From contig DKUJ01000026.1 in NCBI GenBank assembly GCA_002490635.1, positions 1-55,820 of the forward strand: 55,820 nucleotides of DNA, written 5' to 3'. Positions 8,772 to 17,430 of the stretch are shown here, piece by piece. A program made the position numbers and the translations under genes. Numbering within the stretch: position 1 is the first letter of the stretch; the number at the start of each line of letters is the position of its first letter. Under the pieces are notes generated by a model. It was not told where the DNA came from. It saw nothing but the letters and a program-made list of their open reading frames with translations, and did no database searches. Source of the DNA: Porphyromonadaceae bacterium UBA7207. Lineage in GTDB: Bacteria > Bacteroidota > Bacteroidia > Bacteroidales > Muribaculaceae.

Positions 8772-10085
8772 TTAGTCACGTTTGAATATGTCGCGGGTAT
8801 AAACTCTGTTTTGGATATCGTCCAGAACAGAGTCGTAGCGGTTTGCTATTATGGCGTGGGAGAGGCGTTTGAATTCGTCGAGGTCGTTCACCACGCGGCT
8901 TCCGAAGAAAGTAGAGCCGTCGGGCAGGGTAGGCTCGTAGACTATCACCGTTGCTCCCTTGGCCTTGATGCGCTTCATCACGCCCTGGATGCTGCTCTGA
9001 CGGAAGTTGTCGGAGTTTCTTTTCATTGTCAGGCGGTACACACCAATTGTACATTGGTGTTCTGGCGTGTTACCGTAGGTGTTGGCCGAAGAGTAGTCGT
9101 ACCATCCGGCCATTCTGAGCACCTGGTCGGCGATGAAGTCCTTGCGTGTGCGGTTGCTTTCGACGATGGCGCTCATCATGTTCTGGGGTACGTCGGAGTA
9201 GTTGGCCAGGAGTTGCTTGGTGTCCTTTGGCAAGCAGTATCCTCCGTAGCCGAACGACGGATTGTTGTAGTGGTTGCCTATGCGCGGGTCGAGTCCTATG
9301 CCTTCGATGATTGCCTGCGAGTCGAGGCCCTTTACCTCGGCGTATGTGTCGAGCTCGTTGAAGTAGCTCACCCTCAGGGCGAGGTAGGTGTTGGCGAAGA
9401 GTTTCACGGCTTCGGCCTCCTTGAGCCCCATGTACAGAGTCGGGATGTCGGCCTTTATTGCCCCCTGCTGCAGCAGGGCCGCGAATGTGTGTGCGGCCTG
9501 TTCGAGGCGTGCGATGTCGGTAACGGCTGCGATTGCGGCGTTTTCGGCTGCGAATTCGGGTCGGTCGATTGTTTTCGGCACGCCAGCGATTATCCTTGAG
9601 GGATAGAGGTTGTCGTAGAGGGCCTTGCTCTCGCGCAGGAACTCGGGGAAGAACAGCAGGTTGAACTGCGAGGCTCCGGCGGCGGCATATTTCGCGTACA
9701 GGTTACGGCAGTATCCCACAGGGATGGTGGACTTTATCACCATCACCGCATCGGGGTTCACTTCCAGCACCTTGTCGATTACGGCCTCGACGGCTGAGGT
9801 GTCGAAGTAGTTCCTCACGGGGTCGTAGTTTGTAGGCGCGGCTATTACCACGAACTCGGCGTCGCGGTATGCCTCTGCGGCGTCGAGAGTTGCGTTGAGG
9901 TCGAGGTTCTTTTCGGCGAGGTACCGCTCGATGTACTCGTCCTGGATTGGCGAGCGACGTGCATTTATGGCGTCGACCTTTTCCGGAACTATGTCTACGG
10001 CAGTCACGTGGTTGTGCTGAGCCAGCAGAGTGGCTATCGAGAGACCCACGTAGCCGGTGCCGGCCACGGCGATATTACAGGACAT
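8772..10085 (-). CDS. ugd: UDP-glucose 6-dehydrogenase
   Basis: Predicted 437-residue enzyme that oxidises UDP-glucose to UDP-glucuronate, or a related UDP-sugar, with 2 NAD+. The N-terminus MSCNIAVAGTGYVGLS is the Rossmann motif. KSTIPVGYC, the substrate-loop region LFFPEFLRES and the catalytic-cysteine segment NPSFGYGGYCLPKD are all present. I take the start at 10085; a longer frame upstream to 10154 adds 23 residues that do not resemble the family. It follows the antiterminator gene by 99 bases and precedes the sugar-decoration genes, so it probably supplies a uronic acid precursor for this capsule. Confidence 0.93.
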   Translation of the reverse strand: MSCNIAVAGTGYVGLSIATLLAQHNHVTAVDIVPEKVDAINARRSPIQDEYIERYLAEKNLDLNATLDAAEAYRDAEFVVIAAPTNYDPVRNYFDTSAVEAVIDKVLEVNPDAVMVIKSTIPVGYCRNLYAKYAAAGASQFNLLFFPEFLRESKALYDNLYPSRIIAGVPKTIDRPEFAAENAAIAAVTDIARLEQAAHTFAALLQQGAIKADIPTLYMGLKEAEAVKLFANTYLALRVSYFNELDTYAEVKGLDSQAIIEGIGLDPRIGNHYNNPSFGYGGYCLPKDTKQLLANYSDVPQNMMSAIVESNRTRKDFIADQVLRMAGWYDYSSANTYGNTPEHQCTIGVYRLTMKRNSDNFRQSSIQGVMKRIKAKGATVIVYEPTLPDGSTFFGSRVVNDLDEFKRLSHAIIANRYDSVLDDIQNRVYTRDIFKRD

Positions 10086-10184
10086 CTTTTTCTGTGAGGT
10101 TAAAAGATTGTTATGCAGATGCAATGCGGGATACGGTAGTCTCCGCTTATTCACCGGGTTCTTGAAGGTGCTGGATATGTCGGG

Positions 10185-11615
10185 TCAGAGTCTTACGAGC
10201 CGAGGGTCTACATTGATACGCCATTCGAAACCATTGTCGCCGAGTATTTCGAGGCGGTAGAGAGTGTTGTCGTTTTCGGTATTGCGGAAACGGGCGTCGC
10301 AACCTTGGAACAGCCCCCCTACAAGTACCACACGTTCGTCGGGTCGCGGAGTCAGAGTTCCTATCGGAGCCACTTCGCAATCGTTGGTGAACATGCCGAT
10401 TGTGCGTTGGAATATGTCGAAGTCGACAGCTGGAATGGCGGCGTAGTTACGGATGCCTGTGCCTGGAACGGTGTAGCACCACGCGAGATCGCCTATGTGG
10501 CAGAATAGATTGAATACGTTGCTGCGGCGGCAACGGAAGAATACTATATCAGGAATCACAGGCTGCCGATCCGTAATCATGCGCCTGCCAACACGTTTGG
10601 CAATTTCGTTGCAGGGATAAAAGATTTCCGGTGCCGCAACTTCGGCATCGAGGGTTTGCAGGCGGGCTTCGACGGTCTCGAATTTCACTCCTCTGCGCAG
10701 GCGCATCGCAAACCATTGCGGACGCTCGGGTAGAAATGTCCGGGCTACAGATTCGATAGTCTGCCGGAATGCATCCTTGTCGAGATTCTCTTCCTGGCAC
10801 ATATCGAGCAGGAGAGCGCTTGATGGTGTGTGTCCCAAAACGGAACGTATGGAGGTGCCGGCGATTCCGGCATTAAGGGCTGCAGCGGTCCAATATGCTT
10901 CAGTGGTCGCCTCGGAGGTCTGGGCGTAGGGGAGTCCGCGGCTCATCAGTAGCCTTGCCAGCAGTCCATGAAGCCGTTTCTCGAGCTGTCGTGGTGTGAG
11001 CTCGCTCTGTCGTAGAGGGAAAATATATTTTCGACGACCATCGACATGCTCGCCGGCGATATCAGCGGCTTCATTAGAAATATCGGCCAGGTTGTCGATA
11101 CTGTCGGTACGGAGCATTGCGGCATTTGCCGGACTCATGGCTGTGAGAAGGCAAAGACGGAGAATGTCGGCTGCAAGCCGCAGTTCACCACGAAGTAGCG
11201 TCGATTGTTCCAGAAGTTGCTTGAGTGCGGAAAGGGATAGGTAGTCTATATCGGCATGCCAGCAACTTTCGCCGGCTGTCTTGCGTTGTGTTTTTATACG
11301 TTTGAAGGGCGATTCGGGAAGTGCATGCTTTTTTGCCGCTGAATTGTAAAGGCCGGCAACGACATCGAGATAGTAGCCTGAAGTTTTGAACGACAACCCG
11401 CATACGAACATATACACCAACCACTCGGCAGCAACATTATTGCACACGGTTGCATCGCCAATGCCGTGTGCATCGCCGAATTGTTCGAAAGATGCTACGG
11501 CCTTGAGGTAGGATCGTGAGGTGACTTCGGGTTTAGTCAATGCCTCGACCCGAAATAAACTTATGAGCTGGCGAAGTGTAATGTTATTGTTGTCAGTGCT
11601 TTGGTTGGTTGTCAT
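10185..11615 (-). CDS. Recombinase-like domain fused to UpxY/NusG antiterminator
   Basis: A 476-residue protein with two halves. Residues about 10-290 look like a tyrosine recombinase: an N-terminal helical core-binding-like part (TLRQLISLFRVEAL) and a catalytic-domain-like part with LRLCLLTAMSPANAAML and IRSVLGHTPSSALLLDM. Only the His of LGH (H262) is recognisable. The arginine of the usual GLR motif, the HxxR motif and the final tyrosine are missing, so strand exchange is not expected. Residues about 298-476 match UpxY/NusG antiterminators: PQWFAMRL (W301), then QPVIPDIVFFRC, then a KOW-like end (VVLVGGLFQGCDA). In Bacteroides, UpxY proteins antiterminate their own capsule operon. Being the first gene of this capsule operon fits that role. 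No UpxZ is seen nearby. Confidence 0.8.
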   Translation of the reverse strand: MTTNQSTDNNNITLRQLISLFRVEALTKPEVTSRSYLKAVASFEQFGDAHGIGDATVCNNVAAEWLVYMFVCGLSFKTSGYYLDVVAGLYNSAAKKHALPESPFKRIKTQRKTAGESCWHADIDYLSLSALKQLLEQSTLLRGELRLAADILRLCLLTAMSPANAAMLRTDSIDNLADISNEAADIAGEHVDGRRKYIFPLRQSELTPRQLEKRLHGLLARLLMSRGLPYAQTSEATTEAYWTAAALNAGIAGTSIRSVLGHTPSSALLLDMCQEENLDKDAFRQTIESVARTFLPERPQWFAMRLRRGVKFETVEARLQTLDAEVAAPEIFYPCNEIAKRVGRRMITDRQPVIPDIVFFRCRRSNVFNLFCHIGDLAWCYTVPGTGIRNYAAIPAVDFDIFQRTIGMFTNDCEVAPIGTLTPRPDERVVLVGGLFQGCDARFRNTENDNTLYRLEILGDNGFEWRINVDPRLVRL

Positions 11616-11751
11616 ATTTTTAACCGGCTGCTTTGGTCGGACAATGACAAAAGTCCCGTCATTTGAGCGGCTTGTGCTCGGTCAATGGCGGTGAAACCTT
11701 GGCAAACAGTAAGTAAAGCATCAATCCTCACAAAAGAGAGATAAGGCTTGT

Positions 11752-11802
11752 AAAAAAACGGCGGAGGCTATTCATCCCGTTGCGTTTTGTGGCGCAAAGT
11801 TA
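11752..11802 (-). promoter_or_regulatory. Capsule operon promoter and leader with possible attenuator
   Basis: On the minus strand, TAACTTTG (11795-11802) matches the Bacteroidota -7 box; no well-spaced TTTG at -33 was found. It would give a leader of about 170 bases before the antiterminator gene. About 10 bases into that leader, a short stem (AACGG with CCGTT, 11757-11781) is followed by a run of seven Ts (11752-11758 as As on the plus strand). That resembles a weak early terminator the UpxY-like product could overcome. The stem is only 5 bp. I see no gene in 11616-11926. Confidence 0.4.
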
Positions 11803-11926
11803 GCAAATTATTTGCAAACGGAATGTATGTGGTCGTGATAATTATTCATCAGAATGTTGATGTGGCATCGTGGTTGTATAACGGTGTATCACATGCTGTT
11901 TTATACCAAGGAGGTTCGACCGATAT

Positions 11927-11966
11927 AAAAAGGCCGGACGCACTGCGGATAGCGCCCGGCCTTTTA
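11927..11966 (-). terminator. Rho-independent terminator of pgk
   Basis: A 10-bp perfect stem (AAAAGGCCGG with CCGGCCTTTT), extended inward by CGC/GCG across one mismatch, with a 10-base loop and A/T tracts on both sides. It lies 18 bases after the pgk stop on the minus strand and separates pgk from the capsule operon. Confidence 0.85.
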
Positions 11967-11984
11967 TGTTAAGGATATGGTATA

Positions 11985-13232
11985 TCAGCCCTGCACGGCA
12001 GCTACACCGGGAAGAATCTTGCCTTCGATGGCTTCAAGAAGAGCACCACCGCCGGTGGATACATAGCTTACCTCGTCTGCGAGGCCGAATTTGTTTACGC
12101 ATGCCACGGAGTCGCCGCCGCCTACCAGAGAGAAGGCTCCGTTTTTGGTGGCTTCAACCACAGCATCGGCGATAGCGCGGCTGCCTGCGGTGAAGTTGTC
12201 GAATTCGAACACACCGGCGGGACCGTTCCAGAGGATTGTCTTGGAGCCGCGGATGGTGTCCGAGAAGAGTTTGCGGGTTTCAGGACCGGCATCAAGTCCT
12301 TCCCAGCCTTCTGGAATGTCCTTCACAGAGCAGACCTGTGTGTTGGCATCGTTGCTGAAAGCGTCGGCGGCCACGCAGTCGGTGCCGAGCACGAGGTTCA
12401 CACCTTTTGCTTTTGCTTTGGCCATGATGTCGAGGGCGAGCTGGAGTTTGTCGTTCTCGCAGATGGAGTTGCCGACGTTGCCACCCATAGCTTTGGCGAA
12501 GGTGTAAGTCATGCCACCGCATAGAATGAGGTTGTCCACCTTATCCATGAGGTTTTCGATGATGCCTATCTTGGTGCTCACTTTCGAGCCGCCCATAATG
12601 GCTGTGAAAGGACGACGGATGTCTTTGAGAATCTGGTCTACTGCCTTCACTTCCTTTTCCATGAGGAAGCCAAGCATTTTGTGGTCGTTGCCGAAATAGT
12701 CGGCAACGACAGCAGTGGATGCATGGCGGCGGTGTGCGGTGCCGAATGCATCGTTCACGTATACATCGCCATAGGAAGCCAGAGTCTTGGAAAATTCTTT
12801 CTGGCGCTCCTTCATTTCTTTTTTAGCGGCTTCATAGGCGGGATCTTCTTTGTCGATACCCACGGGCTTGCCTTCTTCTTCGGGGTAGAAACGGAGGTTT
12901 TCCAGCAGCAGAGCCTGGCCGGGCTTAAGGGCAGCAGCCATGTCGGCAGCGGCCATGCAGTCGGGAGCGAACTCAACATTCGTGTCCAGAGCCTTGCTCA
13001 CGGCATCTTTAATCTGTCCGAGCGAGAATTTTGCGTTTACTTTGCCTTTGGGTTTGCCCATGTGGCTCATGATGATAGCGGAACCGCCGTCGGAGAGGAT
13101 TTTCTTGAGAGTGGGGAGGGCACCACGGATACGGGTGTCGTCGGTGATGTTTCCGTTTTCGTCCAGAGGTACGTTGAAGTCAACGCGTACCAGTGCTTTG
13201 TGACCGTTGAAATCGAAATTGTCGATAGTCAT
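11985..13232 (-). CDS. pgk: Phosphoglycerate kinase
   Basis: Predicted 415-residue glycolytic kinase that interconverts 1,3-bisphosphoglycerate + ADP and 3-phosphoglycerate + ATP in the cytosol. Family motifs run from the N-terminus (KALVRVDFNVPLDENG, residues 10-25), through the substrate segments SHMGKP and GTAHRRHAST and the middle AIMGGSKVSTKIG, to the nucleotide-binding C-terminus (WNGPAGVFEF, then GGGDSVACVNKFG). Full length for the family. Monocistronic: it has its own promoter (13333-13340) and a terminator. Nothing unusual. Confidence 0.97.
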   Translation of the reverse strand: MTIDNFDFNGHKALVRVDFNVPLDENGNITDDTRIRGALPTLKKILSDGGSAIIMSHMGKPKGKVNAKFSLGQIKDAVSKALDTNVEFAPDCMAAADMAAALKPGQALLLENLRFYPEEEGKPVGIDKEDPAYEAAKKEMKERQKEFSKTLASYGDVYVNDAFGTAHRRHASTAVVADYFGNDHKMLGFLMEKEVKAVDQILKDIRRPFTAIMGGSKVSTKIGIIENLMDKVDNLILCGGMTYTFAKAMGGNVGNSICENDKLQLALDIMAKAKAKGVNLVLGTDCVAADAFSNDANTQVCSVKDIPEGWEGLDAGPETRKLFSDTIRGSKTILWNGPAGVFEFDNFTAGSRAIADAVVEATKNGAFSLVGGGDSVACVNKFGLADEVSYVSTGGGALLEAIEGKILPGVAAVQG

Positions 13233-13332
13233 TGCTGTGTTTATTGTTAGGAAGCCGCGTCGTGTGGCTTTATATAAAGCAGCATCGGCGGCTTCGAGGT
13301 TTGTGATATTCAGTTACTTGATTTTGTGGGTG

Positions 13333-13340
13333 CAAAGATA
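13333..13340 (-). promoter_or_regulatory. pgk promoter -7 element
   Basis: The minus strand reads TATCTTTG, an exact match to the Bacteroidota -7 consensus TAnnTTTG, about 100 bases upstream of the pgk start. A -33 TTTG at the usual spacing is not obvious. Confidence 0.55.
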
Positions 13341-13363
13341 GCAATTTTTTGCCGATGTCGCAC

Positions 13364-14008
13364 TCATGGCCGGCAATAGGGGTTGTATTTTTTCTCGTGG
13401 CCTATGGTGGTCGGCTGTTCGTGCCCGCTGAGCACACGGGTTTTGTCGGGGAGCGTGTATAGTTTGCTTCGGATACTGTTCATCAGCGTTTGAAAATCGC
13501 CACCAGGCAAGTCGGTCCGTCCCACAGCTTCATGGAAGAGGGCATCGCCTACAATCACGGTGCCGCCTTGCCGGTCGTATAGCGCTATGCTGCCGGGACT
13601 GTGACCGGGGACAGCGAGAACTTCCAGCCGACAGTTGCCAACCTCTACAACATCGCCGTCGGCAAGAGCCACATCTATTTCCACCGGGCGGAATTCATTG
13701 CCGATTCCGAACATCCTGGCCTGTTCCGCCGCACGAAGCCCCAGAAAAGCGTCGTCTTTGTGGCCGGCCACGCTGGCGCCGTAGCGATCGCGCACCCAAT
13801 TGGCACCCCAGCAATGGTCGAGGTGCATGTGTGTGTTTATTATCTGGCGTACTTTCAGGTTGTTGTCGTTGATAAAATGTTCGAATACACGCTGTTCGGC
13901 TTCGTTGCTCATCCCTGGATCCACCACGGCGGCATCGCCGGTGGATTCGTCCCAAAGCAGGTAAGTGCTTTCGCCGAAAGGATTGAATGTAAAGCGCTTG
14001 ATGTTCAC
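13364..14008 (-). CDS. MBL-fold metallohydrolase (glyoxalase II-like)
   Basis: Predicted 214-residue cytosolic metallo-beta-lactamase-fold hydrolase. The metal-binding motif HMHLDH spans residues 60-65 (H60, H62, D64, H65), with H136 in VPGHSPGS, D155 in VGDALF and a late His in LSGHEQP. This is the pattern of glyoxalase II and related thioesterases with a dinuclear metal site. Length is normal for the stand-alone bacterial form. It follows rsmG by 42 bases on the same strand and is probably co-transcribed. The substrate is not decidable from sequence. Confidence 0.87.
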   Translation of the reverse strand: MNIKRFTFNPFGESTYLLWDESTGDAAVVDPGMSNEAEQRVFEHFINDNNLKVRQIINTHMHLDHCWGANWVRDRYGASVAGHKDDAFLGLRAAEQARMFGIGNEFRPVEIDVALADGDVVEVGNCRLEVLAVPGHSPGSIALYDRQGGTVIVGDALFHEAVGRTDLPGGDFQTLMNSIRSKLYTLPDKTRVLSGHEQPTTIGHEKKYNPYCRP

Positions 14009-14050
14009 GATGCAATAGATTTGATTATTAAATCCCAGATAGTGGTATTA

Positions 14051-14701
14051 CTACGAGAAAGGAACGTAGACAAGCTCTTTGGTTTCAAAGAACTCCTCGC
14101 GGAAATAGTCGGAGAGAGCGATTCTTAATGCAGGCCGGCCTGCGGCTGCGATTTCGGCATCGAGTTCACCGCCTTTGAGGCATACAAGTCCGGGAGCCAT
14201 CGAGCCGCCAGTGTCGGCCCGACGGGCGACATTGCGGGTTGCTATTTTCACAAGCCCGTCGAGAGGCATCACCGCCCGGCTTACCATATATGCGAATTTG
14301 CTGTGGCATTCGCCGGCGTCGCCATGTTGGAAGCGGACATTTTTCAGCCCCAGTTCAGAAGCAATTTCCGAGGCTACTTTGAGTTTCTTTGCAATTCGGT
14401 CGAGCAGGAGGAAACGGCATTGCGGATATGCAATCGCCAGCGGTATTCCGGGGAATCCACCACCTGTACCGAGGTCGAGAATCTCTATATCCGCGGGCAA
14501 TGTCCCCAGAAAGCGGGCTATGGACAGCGAGTGAAGCACGTGGCGAGGATAGAGATATTCTATGTCACGCCGCGAAATCACATTGATGCGTTCGTTCCAC
14601 TCGGGATACAGTTCGCCCAGACGCCGGAATGCTTCGAGCTGTCCGGCATCGAGCGTCGGGAAGTATTTTTCTATAAGGTCGAAACCTTCGTGAGTTGCCA
14701 T
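14051..14701 (-). CDS. rsmG: 16S rRNA (guanine-527-N7)-methyltransferase
   Basis: Predicted 216-residue SAM-dependent methyltransferase that modifies G527 of 16S rRNA. The N-terminal helical part contains WNERINVISRRD, typical of RsmG. The SAM-binding motif is ILDLGTGGGFPGIPLAI, followed by LLLDRIAKKL and VSRAVMPL. I place the start at ATG 14701 (MATHEGFDL) and not at 14722, because the latter adds seven residues atypical of the family. A -7 box TAATTTTG (14749-14756 on the minus strand) lies about 45 bases upstream. First gene of a two-gene unit with the MBL hydrolase. Confidence 0.93.
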   Translation of the reverse strand: MATHEGFDLIEKYFPTLDAGQLEAFRRLGELYPEWNERINVISRRDIEYLYPRHVLHSLSIARFLGTLPADIEILDLGTGGGFPGIPLAIAYPQCRFLLLDRIAKKLKVASEIASELGLKNVRFQHGDAGECHSKFAYMVSRAVMPLDGLVKIATRNVARRADTGGSMAPGLVCLKGGELDAEIAAAGRPALRIALSDYFREEFFETKELVYVPFS

Positions 14702-14748
14702 AATCGTTAAACGGAATAACAACTGCCGATGTTGGCAGGTATAATGTG

Positions 14749-14756
14749 CAAAATTA
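14749..14756 (-). promoter_or_regulatory. rsmG promoter -7 element
   Basis: The minus strand reads TAATTTTG, matching TAnnTTTG. It sits in the short divergent region between rsmG and the CvfB-like gene, whose own plus-strand promoter may be the weaker TTAATTTG at 14789-14796. Confidence 0.5.
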
Positions 14757-14816
14757 CGATTTTGATTCCGTATCCGGCGAAAATTTCGTTAATTTGCATC
14801 TTCAAACGAAAATCAG

Positions 14817-15677
14817 ATGATACAACTCGGCAAATACCAGACCCTCGAAATATCAAGGTTGAGCGACTTCGGTGCCTACATGCGTGCTCCCGGCACGGAA
14901 ACACCGGAAGTACTTCTTCCCTCACGCTATGTTCCGGAGAATCCTCAGGCGGGAGATACCGTAGAAGTATTCGTATACAAAGACAGTGAGGACCGTCCGG
15001 TGGCAACTACTGAGCGTCCGTATGCCATTGTGGGAGAGTTCGCCTATCTGAGTGTGAAGGCCGTGAACGATGTGGGAGCGTTTCTGGACTGGGGGCTGGC
15101 AAAAGACCTGCTGGTTCCTTTCCGCGAACAGCGTGTGCGCATGCGCCGCGGTGGTATCTACCTGGTGTACATTTATGTGGACAATGCCACCGGCAGGATC
15201 GTGGCGTCCGCCAAAATCGACAAATTCCTCGGTAACGTGCTGCCCGAATACAAAGAAGGGCAGAAAGTGCGGGCTTTGGTTACAGAACATACCGAGATTG
15301 GCTATAAATGTATAGTCAACAACCTCCACCGTGGCATGCTGTACTCCAATGAGCTGTTCAGCCCTGTGGAAGTAGAGGATACTATATCCGCTTTTGTGAA
15401 ACGCGTTCGCCCTGATGGCAAAATCGACCTGACAGTCAGCGACCGTGCCGGCCGTCGCACCGATGCTGTGGCGAATCGGCTTCTGGCATACCTTGCATCA
15501 GGCGACGGTATTCCCGTTGGCGACCGCAGCGACCCGGAATTGATATCGCGCCTGTTCGGTTGCAGCAAACGTGATTTCAAACAGGCTGTCGGACATCTTT
15601 ACAGAAAGAAAAAGATAGTTGTAGCATCCGATGGCATTGTGTCCCTCGCTCCTAAACACATCGGACGCGGACAATAG
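14817..15677 (+). CDS. CvfB-like S1 RNA-binding protein
   Basis: Predicted 286-residue cytosolic protein of the CvfB family: several S1-type OB-fold domains followed by a C-terminal winged helix. The N-terminus (GKYQTLEISRLSDFGAYM) and the second OB segment (NDVGAFLDWGLAKDLLVP) are typical S1 repeats. The end (LFGCSKRDFKQAVGHLYRKK) is the winged-helix part with its usual final basic helix. Family members bind RNA and affect expression of diverse genes. It starts a plus-strand cluster and is followed 27 bases later by porQ. Length matches the family. Confidence 0.86.
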   Translation: MIQLGKYQTLEISRLSDFGAYMRAPGTETPEVLLPSRYVPENPQAGDTVEVFVYKDSEDRPVATTERPYAIVGEFAYLSVKAVNDVGAFLDWGLAKDLLVPFREQRVRMRRGGIYLVYIYVDNATGRIVASAKIDKFLGNVLPEYKEGQKVRALVTEHTEIGYKCIVNNLHRGMLYSNELFSPVEVEDTISAFVKRVRPDGKIDLTVSDRAGRRTDAVANRLLAYLASGDGIPVGDRSDPELISRLFGCSKRDFKQAVGHLYRKKKIVVASDGIVSLAPKHIGRGQ

Positions 15678-15704
15678 CCGGGCCTCTTTTCCGTTGGTAT
15701 AACA

Positions 15705-16733
15705 ATGAGAATAAGCAAAAAGATACCGGCTACTGCATTGTGCCTTGCGCTGGCCTTCACTGGGCTTAAGGCGCAGGACGGCTCTTCGGCATATAATTTC
15801 CTGAATATAACGTCCTCGGCGCGTATATACGGCCTGGGCGGAGTGAATATAACGCTTGTCGACGACGATATCTCGACAGTCGACCAGAATCCCGCCCTCA
15901 TGGGAGCTGAAATGAGTGGCATTGTTGCCATAAATTACATGCGCTATCTCGGAGGCAGCAACTTTGCCGGCCTGCGCTATGGACATAGTGCCGGTAGCCG
16001 TGGAGCCTGGACGGCCTCTATGCGCTATTTTGGCTATGGCGCCATGCGCGAAGTGCTGCCCGACGGGACCGATGTGGGATCGTTCTCGCCTAAAGATATA
16101 GTTTTCGGCGGCTCCTACAGCCATGACATCACTGACAGGCTGCGTGGCGGCATTGAACTGAAAGGCATATACAGCAGCTATGCCGACTATTCCGCGTTTG
16201 CACTGGCTACCGATTTGGGTATCAACTATTACAATCCCGACCGCGACCTTTCGCTGAGTGTTGTAGTTGCCAATCTTGGCGGACAGGTGAAGCGCTTCAA
16301 TGAACACTACGACCGTTTGCCGGTCGACGTCCGTGTAGGCTGGAGCCAATCGTTCGGCAACTTTCCGGTCCGTTTTTCTGTAACGGCATGGAATTTAACA
16401 AAATGGAAGCTCCCATATGCCGAAACAGGCGACGGCACCGACAGCAATGCCGGAGAAATGAAGGAAAACTTCGGGAGCAATCTTTTCCGGCATCTTGTGT
16501 TCGGTCTCGATCTTGTGGCCAGCCCGAACTATTATCTCTCGCTGGGTTATAATTACAAGACCCGAACCGACATGGCGACGTATTCACGCAGTTTTATCTC
16601 GGGATTCAGCCTTGGCGGAGGTTTCCGGCTCAGGAATCTTGCTATCAATCTTGCGCTGGCCCAGCCACACAAGAGCGGCACTACGCTCATGTTCAATCTA
16701 TCGTACAATCTCAGCGACATTCTTAACAGATAG
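15705..16733 (+). CDS. porQ: PorQ-like type IX secretion outer-membrane protein
   Basis: Predicted 342-residue outer-membrane beta-barrel of the PorV/PorQ group linked to type IX secretion. It has a signal peptide ending about residue 23 (LALAFTGLKAQ). The mature N-terminus (YNFLNITSSARIYGLGGVNI) is the hallmark of PorQ/PorV. Alternating hydrophobic strands continue to the C-terminus. No other T9SS structural gene is adjacent. The gene is followed after one base by cmk, an arrangement that suggests co-transcription with housekeeping genes. Confidence 0.85.
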   Translation: MRISKKIPATALCLALAFTGLKAQDGSSAYNFLNITSSARIYGLGGVNITLVDDDISTVDQNPALMGAEMSGIVAINYMRYLGGSNFAGLRYGHSAGSRGAWTASMRYFGYGAMREVLPDGTDVGSFSPKDIVFGGSYSHDITDRLRGGIELKGIYSSYADYSAFALATDLGINYYNPDRDLSLSVVVANLGGQVKRFNEHYDRLPVDVRVGWSQSFGNFPVRFSVTAWNLTKWKLPYAETGDGTDSNAGEMKENFGSNLFRHLVFGLDLVASPNYYLSLGYNYKTRTDMATYSRSFISGFSLGGGFRLRNLAINLALAQPHKSGTTLMFNLSYNLSDILNR

Positions 16734-16734
16734 A

Positions 16735-17430
16735 ATGGAAAATAAGAAAATCACCGTGGCTATCGATGGCTATTCCTCTTCAGGGAAAAGTACCATGGCC
16801 CGCAGACTTGCAGCATCGGTAGGATACCGATATATCGATTCCGGAGCCATGTATCGCGCAGTTGCGCTGTATGCTCTTGAACACGGCATGATAGATGCCG
16901 AAGGTAAGCCCGATTCCAACGCAATCGCCTCGGCTCTTCCGGATATTGAAATAGATTTTGCTTTGCAGACCGACGGAAGTCAGCATACGGTGCTCGACGG
17001 CAAGGACGTAGAGTCTGAAATCCGACGTCTCAGAGTTTCAGAAGCCGTGTCGTCGGTTGCCGCCATACCGGCTGTGCGCAAGGCTCTTACTGCTATGCAG
17101 AAACAGATGGGGCAGGGTGGTGGAATCGTGATGGACGGCCGTGACATAGGAACAGCCGTTTTTCCAGATGCCGAACTTAAGATTTTTGTCAACGCCTCTG
17201 CCGAAACGCGTGCCCAGCGTCGGTTCAAAGAAATGGTGGAAAAAGGAATTCCTGCCACATATCAGGAGGTGCTGGCCAACGTGGCGCACCGCGATCATAT
17301 CGATACCACACGTGCAGAGAGTCCGCTCAGACGAGCCGACAACGCCATTGCGCTTGATAATTCAGCAATGACCCCGGAGCAGCAGGATGCCTGGCTTATG
17401 GTCCAGTTCAACAAAGCTGCAGGCCTATGA
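16735..17430 (+). CDS. cmk: Cytidylate kinase
   Basis: Predicted 231-residue kinase that phosphorylates CMP and dCMP with ATP. The P-loop is AIDGYSSSGKSTMARRLA near the N-terminus, followed by YIDSGAMYRAVAL and GRDIGTAVFPDA, all typical of Cmk. The frame is open upstream into porQ, but ATG 16735 lies right after the porQ stop and gives the standard N-terminus MENKKITVAIDG. Its stop overlaps the ispH start (ATGA), indicating translational coupling. Confidence 0.95.
   Translation: MENKKITVAIDGYSSSGKSTMARRLAASVGYRYIDSGAMYRAVALYALEHGMIDAEGKPDSNAIASALPDIEIDFALQTDGSQHTVLDGKDVESEIRRLRVSEAVSSVAAIPAVRKALTAMQKQMGQGGGIVMDGRDIGTAVFPDAELKIFVNASAETRAQRRFKEMVEKGIPATYQEVLANVAHRDHIDTTRAESPLRRADNAIALDNSAMTPEQQDAWLMVQFNKAAGL

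Noticed and set aside
8811..9599. Plus-strand open frame of 262 codons over ugd
   Set aside because: Antisense to the clearly recognised UDP-glucose dehydrogenase.
10086..10154. Longer N-terminus for ugd
   Set aside because: The extra 23 residues are not typical of the family and precede the conserved Rossmann start.
10185..11615. Active integrase or invertase at the capsule operon head
   Set aside because: The key Arg, HxxR and Tyr residues of tyrosine recombinases are missing, so the gene is called a fused antiterminator and not an enzyme.
11616..11926. Invertible promoter of the Bacteroides capsule type
   Set aside because: I looked for inverted repeats flanking the promoter and saw none of useful length.
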